From: Ariolimax columbianus
Lineage: Eukaryota; Mollusca; Gastropoda; Stylommatophora; Arionidae
Direction of reading: 5' to 3'
Assembly: GCA_036924085.1 (NCBI GenBank)
Contig: JAVGWX010000014.1
Location: forward strand, 39,117,556-39,181,555
Length of the DNA: 64,000 bases
A program made the position numbers and the translations under genes. Each line of letters starts with the position of its first letter. Positions within the stretch are counted from its first letter, which is position 1. Below the pieces are notes generated by a model. The model saw only the letters and a list, made by a program, of their open reading frames with translations. It had not been told where the DNA came from and searched no databases. Of this stretch, positions 56,200 through 64,000 are shown one piece after another.

Positions 56200-56480
56200 A
56201 ACCAACAAATTAAGCAAAGAAAATGGGGGTAGGACAGGACATATGTTACTGAACAGACTGTCGAATATATCCAGACACGCTCTTACATGGAATCTTCAAG
56301 AGAAGAAAGAGAGAGGTAGACACAAAAATACATTGAGAAGAGAATGTGAGAAAAAACTATTATTAAATGATTTCACCTGGAGAGAGGCAGAAAGAGCAGC
56401 CTAGGACTATGCATGCTGGCATGATGTTGTCAATGGCCTATGCACCGAGAGGAGTGAAGGGCTTTTGATTGGTTGATTCG
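56200..56480 (+). mobile_element. RTE-like C-terminal relic
   Basis: 'SRHALTWNLQEKKERGRHKN', 'DFTWREAERAA', then, after a stop, 'VVNGLCTERSEG': the terminal segment of an RTE-type ORF2 (TRQALTWNPQGKRKRGRPRN...LCSxxGAKGL). Confidence 0.7.
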
Positions 56481-56635
56481 GTCCAACCCTAATCACAACA
56501 TGTAAAATGAGATGCTTGCGAAAAGTGGCCAGAATCACTAGAAGAGACAGTGAGAAACAAAGGAACCCAACAAAAAGAAGTTCTACAATAAAATTTCTCA
56601 TTTAGACTGGGACTCAGGATTCTCTATTAAAGTTT

Positions 56636-56828
56636 GCTGTCTTAACTTAACATTAAGACAGCAACTTAACATCTTTATACTGGTTTAGAAGACTATGCAG
56701 TCTGTAAACAACCAGTTTCATTTACATTTCCTAGCTCTAAAAGCTATGTTCATCCAATCTATTCTTAAAATGCATTAATTGTCACTGCCTCCACTACTTC
56801 CTGTGGCAATGCATTACAAGCATTTCTT
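56636..56828 (-). mobile_element. CR1/L2-like LINE, 3' end
   Basis: 'cttaacatctttatactggt' and 'tggcaatgcatta' match 36,555-36,720; (TTAAG)n tail at the left border. Confidence 0.8.
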
Positions 56829-57075
56829 AATCAGGGCCTCAATACCGCTGTATAGTTTGAGTAGGCGAGGGCCACGTCCTTCTTCTTAAATCTGTGTGCT
56901 GGTGGCAGTCCTGAAGAACATGTGATATTGTCATGTTTGTCTGGCTGCAGTGCCATATGTTGGTGGTACTTATTTTAAATTTGACATACATTATTCTGTT
57001 TGTGTCCAGTTCGGAAACGAAATATGATAACCTGGCCTTTTCTGGACAATTGGTAGCATCCGTCATATGTGTGGT
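56829..57075 (-). mobile_element. LINE Cys/His-tail relic
   Basis: Minus-strand 'ARLSYFVSELDTNRIMYVKF' and 'HCSQTNMTISHVLQDCHQHT' follow the layout of the post-RNase H tail in LINE-A and the 50.3-kb family. Confidence 0.55.
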
Positions 57076-58097
57076 ATTTGGGATGTTCTTCCTGCCACTT
57101 TACCTTGTGTCAACAGGAAGTGAGAATGACATCAACCATTATATATATATTGACAGACAAAAAGTTAAATGGTTTCAAAGACTTCCAGTAAGATGGCGGC
57201 CAAGCAACAGCTGCTTTCACGGTCTGCGATTTTCATGTGCTTTGTTCGTTCCAATTAATGTATGGAGCGCAGTGTTGTATGGCAAATCATTTTCTAGCAC
57301 GCTCTACGCTATTCCCAGGAAGCCTATGTGTGTAATTTTCCTAGGAATTAGGAGAAAACACGATCTGTTCTTCATGTGTTATATAATACACGTCGGATAG
57401 GACGTCACTACAGATTGCGCACCGTCCTTGGTTGGTGTGCACGACCTACTTGGAAATTGCATCCATTTTCATTGCATGCCATGACCAGAATCTTCCCTCA
57501 GCCATGGATTAATGGTCCCTACCTAGACTTACAGATGTGGGCGCTGGTCAGCTGCAGTATCTTCTAGTCTACGAATGGGGGCTGCTGTCGAATAGTACGA
57601 CATTCACCTCCCACAAGTTTCAAGCGACCCCTGGTCTCACGGATTGTACGACCTGAATGTCTGCATCTTGAGCTACTTCTAGTCGTCTTGATTGCATGTC
57701 TTCCACTGGTTTCCGGTAACTCAGGATGAGAGAGTGAGATTGATGTCCAGCGCAGCTTCTTTCTCACTATAATCCAAATTTAGCGCAAGTTACATCTTCA
57801 AGACAAGGACAGTCTGATGATGTTGCCATCTTCGCTTGCGATGGGCAACTTACTTAAATGGTTTAGATGTAAAACTTGACTTTGTCATACAAGCCTACAA
57901 CAGACTAAGCAGAAGAGTTACATAGAAAGAGAAAGACCAAGAAATGCATTGATTGCCTGTGAAGCAATACAGACGCGAGGATTTTAAATAACAGTGGTCA
58001 AAACAGATGGCGCACAAAAGAAAAATGCACCTCCGTCTAATGATATTATTGGACAATGAAATAAGATGATGCAGTGTTAAAAACTCATAAAACTCAC
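57076..58097. other. intron without recognised features
   Basis: Contains an open plus-strand frame to 57,400 and a GC-moderate stretch 57,170-57,780 with no motif I can name. No GLG1-like cysteine pattern. Confidence 0.4.
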
Positions 58098-58343
58098 ATT
58101 GTCAGACAATTTCTCATCTCCGAGATGTTTGAACAGGCACTTGAACACCTTGCCTTGTCCAGCTACCACATCATGGCACAAGTTCTCACGGTCACCCTTG
58201 CAGTCGTAATACAGTGGCCGGTCCAGATGGAAGTCATCTGACTGGAGCTCTGCTACCCTCAGTAAAGATTTCTTGCAAGACTTGCTCAGCTCCTTTCTGT
58301 GGTCCTGAAGACATGCCACAGTCTTTCCTTGGGAATGCGGGCT
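58098..58343 (-). CDS. GLG1: GLG1 exon 2 of those in window
   Basis: 246 nt, phase 0-0; acceptor TTCTATAG, donor GTGAGT after GACAAT. Encodes 'KKSLLRVAELQSDDFHLDRP', 'LYYDCKGDRENLCHDVVAGQ' and 'GKVFKCLFKHLGDEKLSDN', nearly identical in pattern to vertebrate 'KKAILRVAELSSDDFHLDRH' and 'GRVYKCLFNHKFEESMSEK'. The strongest single anchor for the gene call. Confidence 0.97.
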
Positions 58344-58874
58344 CTATAGAAAATGGAGGCAACAAGAACAGCTGCTTTATTTACTTTTAACAGCTTACTG
58401 TTAACTTTTTATATTCTTAGTCAGCGGCTAACAAACCAGCAGTTAGTGTCACAGGCTCAGTTTCTAGATTCTCTGACGATCGTCATCGATTCACCCTTGA
58501 GAACAAATAGATATTTGAGATGGGCTGACTCCAGCCACATGGTATTAATATCTTCCACACCTTTTCTTGAATCCTGATTTCATACAGCCTACATCTATCT
58601 GCACGGCCCTTCTGTCTCTACCGGAATCACCTTTTGGTCTTTCCGCATCTGACCGTCTTGGCTTACCCTGCCTTTAACCACGTTTTTCAACTTTTTACGC
58701 CCTTCTGGTCACCTCATCCTGCCTTTGTCTGTCATTTACGTTCCTGTCCCCATCTTGCAACGAGTCACCATACTTTTTCTCATTCAGTAAACTGTTTTTT
58801 CCCCCTATGTATTGATATCCCCCATTTATGTATCAATCCCTTTTTCTTTGATTCGTTAGTTAATTATTGTTGTT

Positions 58875-58965
58875 AATTGTAGCCCGCGTTGAAGACCTAT
58901 AACGTAGATTCTGTTCGTGTATTCGTCTCGGTGCGGTATCTGACCATACCCATTTATGAGCATTT
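58875..58965 (-). repeat. family E repeat
   Basis: Reverse complement of 2,936-3,020 ('gtctcggtgcggtatctgac', 'cataccca'). Confidence 0.5.
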
Positions 58966-59039
58966 TTTTCACTGTTTTCTATTTTAAGCAGCAACAAATC
59001 TCCTTCACTTTGTGTCAAGTCACCAATGGCTGTAGTGCA

Positions 59040-59170
59040 ATACTAGGCTTCTCAGGTCAACACTAAAAAGGCTGTGTTTATCTCTACTTACACCCAGACA
59101 GCCATAACACAGCCCGTTTCCAGGTGCATGTATTGATGTCAGGTAGGTGTCTTGGTCAGTATGTTGCACC
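59040..59170 (+). repeat. family C fragment, diverged
   Basis: 'cagcccgtttccaggtgcat', then 'gtcttggtcagtatgttgca'; matches the diverged group at 9.8 and 26.5 kb. Confidence 0.45.
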
Positions 59171-59454
59171 TTGCCCTGAAATTAGTGACTTGGCAGTGAT
59201 GTTCTGCTATTTTAAACAAATGAACGAAGAATGATATCGCCATCTTTCATTTGAAGCATGGTGCCAATGCTGGACTTGACCTCCTTGAAAGAAGTCTATG
59301 TCAAAATCATTTATATACTCTTTGTAGTGTCTGTCATTTCACTTTGCATTTTCACTCCATGTGGAGCATAGGACGATCACTGCCATCCAGGAAGCTTGTA
59401 TCCAACAACTTGCAGTGGTGGTTTCTGTACTAATTGGCTTGCATGTTTCGTCAT

Positions 59455-59770
59455 TGTTGTTGTTGAATGTCTACAATGAGTAGGATTATACTTTTCTGAA
59501 CCCTAAAATAGGACATTAAGTGATGGGTTGTCATATCCTTCTTCACATCCCGAGCGTGCTGATGAAGGTAGACCAGGGTCCTGTAGGCGGTTGTGCTATA
59601 CTTTACTTCATCTACATGTCGCTCACTACTACGGCGATCACGTCGATCCCTCACCTTGCTAGCCAGGTTGCCATGAAATCAGCCCATTTCCAGAAAGGGC
59701 TACGAGGAAGCCGAGGTGAGAATTTTGTTCAGTATGTTTTGCCTGACCAGATGTTAGTCTCCCTTCACTT
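59455..59770 (+). repeat. family C repeat
   Basis: Clear copy from 'ttgaatgtctacaatgagta' to 'gaccagatgttagtctccct'. Confidence 0.7.
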
Positions 59771-59859
59771 TCTTCATTGAAACAATAATCACATTCCATT
59801 TGTTGCTTTCAGAACGATCATGACCTAAATCTAATTTAACAGTCTGGAGAGAGGGGATG

Positions 59860-59945
59860 ACTTCTTTCTTCTTCTGTGCTCGTCCTGAAAAGGACGTGTC
59901 GTAGTTTACAGCAAGGCAGCGTATTTTCCTCAGGCTATGTTGCAT
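59860..59945 (-). repeat. family D fragment
   Basis: 'tcgtcctgaaaaggacgtgt' and 'gtttacagcaaggcagcgta', reverse strand, short. Confidence 0.5.
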
Positions 59946-60079
59946 TGATTTATGTCTGGTTCTTTCCAACCATTACATATTTATAATCTCATCATACCAC
60001 TTCAATCTCTTTATTCTGTGTAGGCGCCCATTTATGAAAGTCTGCATATTTGTTGCTGTTCTTTATGTTTCAAAGCCAT

Positions 60080-60455
60080 TCTTCTTCTTCTTCTTCTTCG
60101 TACGCAGTCAGACAGTAACCATTATTTTTTTCGAAAAAAGCGGCGGTCATCCTGAGGCTCTCGCCACTGCCATAGAGCTTGTCTTGCAGTTCCACTGGTA
60201 ATGGCCACATCTGCTCTCTCTGATCCTCGTATGTCGGGCAGTTCTGCAGCAGATGTTCAGCGGTCATTTTACCAGTACCGCACGGGCATTCGTCGGTACA
60301 CCCTATCTTCAATTTGTTGAATAGGTGGTACCTCAGTCTGTTGTGGCCAGTGCGAAGTCTGAAGACAACGACCTGCTCTTTTCGGTTCAACTGGTAATAG
60401 GCATCGTTTTTGGTGTAACCAGTATGTTCGGTTTCCCATTTGGTCATGTATCTGG
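60080..60455 (-). mobile_element. LINE-A, 3'-terminal copy
   Basis: Ten-bp duplication 'tcaaagccat' (60,070-60,079; 60,456-60,465). Encodes 'VVVFRLRTGHNRLRYHLFNK' and 'CPCGTGKMTAEHLLQNC' without a stop, ends (GAA)n. A short, young-looking, 5'-truncated copy. Confidence 0.93.
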
Positions 60456-60594
60456 TCAAAGCCATACAATTGAACAGACTTTGCATTAGAGTTGAAAAAA
60501 ATTATTGTTGCGTTGGGCTTAATTTCTGTTAATTTTCATAAGTGTTACCCAGTGTAATGAAAGTTCATCTAGCTCACCTTTTGTAAATTCTCAT

Positions 60595-60840
60595 TTTGAT
60601 ATTAAAGATACCTCCTGTACACCTCCTACTTTATCTATATTACTACCAAGATATATGAATGCTTGCACATCTTGTAGGAGTGTGTCTCCCAACACAATCT
60701 GATTGCTGCTGTTTGTTGCATTTATATATATTTGAAGAGCATCAAATAATCCTGATGACAATGATTTGCATTTTCTCTTCATGTGAAGCATAGACCTACC
60801 ACTAGAGCTGATTCTTTTACAGGTAACCAATATCTAAGCT
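60595..60840 (-). mobile_element. LINE RT thumb relic
   Basis: 'LLQDVQAFIYLGSNIDKVGG' is the RT segment FxYLGSxID.xGG common to RTE-type elements. Confidence 0.6.
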
Positions 60841-60869
60841 AAATAAAGTGAGGGAACATTCAGCCACAC

Positions 60870-61100
60870 TAAGACTAAATATTAACATGAAGAAAACCAA
60901 GTAGTTTAAAACAACACCGTAAGCAAAAAGGTGTCATATCTGGAGTTGGGTCACTGGAAGAGGTGGACACCTTCACATATTTGGGCAGCACCACCAATAC
61001 TTCGGGCAGAGAGGCAGATGTAAGGGCTAAAATTGATGATGTCTTTGAAAGGTATACCATTGTAAATGAAAATCAGGCAGGATTTCAGCTTGTGTCACTC
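60870..61100 (+). mobile_element. LINE RT thumb relic, opposite strand
   Basis: 'GVGSLEEVDTFTYLGSTTNT' and 'READVRAKIDD' give the same RT segment on the plus strand from a different copy. 61,105-61,520 may be its C-terminal continuation but is too decayed to call. Confidence 0.6.
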
Positions 61101-61708
61101 CCATCCTACCAGTAGACCAGTTGTAGGGGGGCGAGGATGTCTTCCAGATGTGCTCCCTCAAGAGACGTATGATCAGCCTCACGCTCCACAACCAACGTTT
61201 GAAAGGTCTTCACAACACTGACGCACGGCACATTTCATTGGTGAAGGGTGCGGTTACCAGCATTGCTGGGCTGGTGACCAGAGAACTGATGACCGTGGGA
61301 GCACAGCGACAGTAGTCTGGCAGCCACGAGACAGAAGACGACCCCGGGGAAAACCACTGGTCTGCCTCATTCGAACTTAGAAACAATATCTATGATGCTT
61401 CAGACTGGAAACTTATCACCCACTGGTCCACTGTGGCCCAAGCCAGAAGACAATGGAAACAAAGTTGGGACCGACAGTGATGTAACTGCCACTGAGGATC
61501 GGGTAGTCCGGTAATCTAGTAATATAAAGTATAATGGATACGGATCTTGTCATATTGGCTTTTAGACAGGATTTGAAAAACTACATGGTAGTTTGTGATG
61601 CTACCTCACGGAGTGCACCTGTGTTTTGGCTATATATATATATTCATGTATATACTGTCATCTATGTATGTCTCTGTAACATACATACGTATTGGCCTCT
61701 ATGTGTTT

Positions 61709-61714
61709 GTACTT

Positions 61715-61762
<48 letters not shown>
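61709..61762. repeat. AT microsatellite
   Basis: (AT)n followed by a short (CA)n. Confidence 0.95.
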
Positions 61763-61770
<8 letters not shown>

Positions 61771-62464
61771 TCTCCTAACTCTACATTCTGAAACATAGTA
61801 GTAAAGATAATCAGTTTAGTTTATTTTAATACTGCACCCTCTAGATGTTTTTTGTTTTTTTTTGGTAAAAGGTTTGCCTCTCTGTATTCTACTGGTGGAG
61901 GCAGACCCTTTCCACCCATAACTAATAGTCTTTTAGGCGATATCAGGACATATTAACCAGTTCTAGGATGAGTGTGTGCTTCTGTATTTACCTAAGATAG
62001 CTATGGCAACCTCAGTGGTCAATCAATATGTAATGGAAGAGCATCAACTCTGAGGGTGCGTGTTAGAGTTGTGTAAGGGTGTGTGTGCAGGCAGCGTTTT
62101 AAAATGAATTTTATTGATACTTCAAGATCAAGAACGTTCGTCGAAACAAACATTTCCATTGCAGTTGACATCACATAGGAATATTTGATAGAAAGTGAAA
62201 AGGTGATAGAAGAAGAGAGATTGACAGAGAAGGAAACGGAGACCGACATGTCTTTAAGGATAGACAAAGGTGTTTGTAATAAAGAAATGGAATGAAAGGA
62301 GAAGATAGGCTGTAAATAAAGAAGGGTTTTCATTTAATGAGATTATTATTTTTTTGTGTGTGTAGGTAGGCTGAGAGAGCCGAGCGTGTATGTCGGAGCT
62401 CTCTAGATGATTAACAACATCAGTGGTTAAGAAAAGAATACACAAGCAATGAACCAGTACTTAC

Positions 62465-62683
62465 GTCATCCGCAGTTTCAAATGGATCGAGCCTTCCACA
62501 TTTTAAAGTGACAATGTCTTTCCTACAGTCCTTCATAAAAAAATTCATAAATCTGAAGTCACTGAAGATGATGCTGCCCATTTTGTTCAGAAAGATACTG
62601 CATGGTTTCGATTTGATTTCTTCATAATGTTCAATAAGGCACGGTATGGTCTCCCCTTGTTCCAGATTCTTGCACTCTGAGAA
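62465..62683 (-). CDS. GLG1: GLG1 exon 1 of those in window
   Basis: 219 nt, phase 0-0; acceptor ATTTCTAG, donor GTAAGT after GATGAC. Encodes 'CKNLEQGETIPCLIEHYEEI' and 'FMKDCRKDIVTLKCGRLDPF', matching the vertebrate 'NFMDNCKDDINILKCGSI' region. Upstream exons lie to the right of the window. Confidence 0.92.
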
Positions 62684-64000
62684 CTAGAAATATTGACATA
62701 TTATGATAATATGTAATTTATGATATCTTATATACATAGCTTCTTTTACAGAGGATATCAGCATAATTAATATTTCTTTCAATATTTTTTTCTCACACTG
62801 TGGTGAGTACACAAATTAAGCTGTGATTTTATCAAGCTAGGTAAATTTTTAATTATTTATATAACTGCACTAGTCTTGGTGCTGGGAGTGGCTCTGTGCC
62901 ACACTAGAATAAATCCTCTGACGCTATGAGCAGCTGATGGTAGTTCATGTGTTTAGCTGGTGTAAAAATAATGTTTAGTCCAATTGTCTGTTAACCTTTT
63001 GAACCCGACCACCCTGTCCATAAAATCCCATTCTCCTGTGCACCTGAGAAAACATGTATTAGGTAGACATGTGAAGAAAGCTATTTACTATGATAACACT
63101 ATGTGCTCTAATTTCATTATTCTATTTGAAATTGACTAATCTGATCAACTCGTTGTGCCAGTAAATTATGAAATATATTTATTGAAGACCATCCTGTTTC
63201 AAATTTACTTGATAATTACGTGGGATAACCCCCAGAATATAGTGTGATTTCCGAGGGACAAGCACAGATCATTCAAATAATCACTTGTCCTTTTCAGAAT
63301 AATCACCATCTAAATCCAATTCATCTGCACTGAAATCTTTATGATTCCAATGGATTGTTCTATTGTTAGCCTTTTAGATCAACCATTTCCTGAATTTTCA
63401 AAACTACTTTCCATCACAAAAAAACATTGCAAAAACTAAGTTTGTGGGTGTCACCATATTTTGGTATCTCCGGAAATAGTGTGTACTGTGTAGACTTATA
63501 TGGCCAAAATCCTAGCAGTACAGCACAAAATACTTCTTAAGATAATGACCCATCTGTCACAGTGAATCATGGGTGGCTTGAGGAATGGGGTATATATATT
63601 AATAGTTGTCCATCACAAGTGATGAAGACCACTCTCTTTGTTCAGCCGTGTGGACAGTCGTATCTCTTGCTGCGTCCGCTGAAATGGGTGACTTGCGCGG
63701 TTATTTGGATTAAAGTGAGGAAGAAACTGCGCCTTTTTTGTCAACCTCACTCACAGAGCCTAAGCTACATTTTGCCAGTGGCAAGACATTCATCGAGACG
63801 ACTGGAGATAGCATAGGATGCAGATTTTGCCTCAGGGTTACCACCGAAGCCTTTCCGTAAACATGTAACCCGCAGGGTAGAAAGGTGGGATGGCATCTAA
63901 CACAGTTTGTCATGCCTTTTCGATAACCACAAGAGGTCGTATGGACAACACTCAGCGTGTGAGTGGGTCTGGCATCTCTCCCCAGCTGTATTGAACACCA
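62684..64000. other. intron or upstream region, no gene recognised
   Basis: No further GLG1 exon seen. Open frames at 63,562-63,816 and 63,710-63,913 overlap on opposite strands and have no recognisable motif. 62,994-63,040 resembles the possible TTAA element end at 51.0 kb. Confidence 0.45.

Larger units (their letters stand above)
5180..62683 (-). other. GLG1: GLG1 gene, internal part (13 exons, 661 codons in window)
   Basis: GLG1 is a type I membrane protein of the Golgi made of many cysteine-rich repeats of about 60 residues; in vertebrates it binds FGFs, E-selectin and latent TGF-beta. Thirteen minus-strand exons match consecutive segments of the vertebrate protein in order, with no gap in the alignment. 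Splice phases in transcript order are 0-0, 0-0, 0-1, 1-0, 0-2, 2-2, 2-0, 0-0, 0-0, 0-0, 0-2, 2-0, 0-0, and all donors are GT. The joined coding length is 1,983 nt. The vertebrate protein is roughly 1,180 residues, so the signal peptide and first repeats lie beyond 62,683 and the last repeats, membrane helix and tail lie before 5,180. Introns reach 10.8 kb and hold nearly all repeats described here. Orthology is recognised from recalled family sequence, not from a search. Confidence 0.93.

Noticed and set aside
57564..57767. Arg-rich minus-strand frame as a gene
   Set aside because: Short, with no motif, no splice context and no match to GLG1 or transposon proteins.

Overview
This is animal nuclear DNA, most likely from a gastropod mollusc. 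The 18S rRNA segment at 31.7-33.0 kb reads as molluscan, the retroelement proteins belong to types I associate with gastropod and sea-slug genomes, and coding exons are tiny islands in large repeat-filled introns.

One host gene runs through almost the whole window on the minus strand. It is the orthologue of GLG1 (Golgi apparatus protein 1 / MG-160 / cysteine-rich FGF receptor). Thirteen internal exons can be joined from 62,683 down to 5,180. Every exon has AG/GT borders and every splice phase agrees, giving 1,983 nt (661 codons) of continuous cysteine-rich repeats. The first and last exons lie outside the window.

The rest is intron packed with repeats. Non-LTR retrotransposons include (a) LINE-A, an I/Jockey-type element with endonuclease, RT, RNase H, a Cys/His tail and a (GAA)n 3' end, (b) RTE-like elements and (c) a CR1/L2-like element with a (TTAAG)n tail. 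There are at least four tRNA-headed SINE families, two abundant unclassified repeats (families C and D), a mariner relic, TTAA-flanked piggyBac-like non-autonomous elements, and tandem arrays with 30-, 34-, 37- and 40-bp units. Many insertions are datable by nesting and have clear target-site duplications (TSDs).

The standout is 31,119-39,090: a LINE-A copy about 8 kb long, bounded by a 10-12 bp TSD and ending in (GAA)n, whose 5' end is built from ribosomal DNA. In order it holds about 630 bp that look like 5' ETS, about 1.23 kb of well-preserved 18S, three tandem degenerate modules that join an 18S piece to a 28S domain-VI piece, a decayed 28S 3' end down to its terminus, and then the LINE endonuclease/RT/RNase H ORF. 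The TSD encloses all of it, so the rDNA and the LINE arrived as one reverse-transcribed molecule. The sharp contrast between near-intact 18S and decayed 28S-like sequence suggests an old rRNA-derived 5' UTR that let the reverse transcriptase switch onto genuine pre-rRNA.
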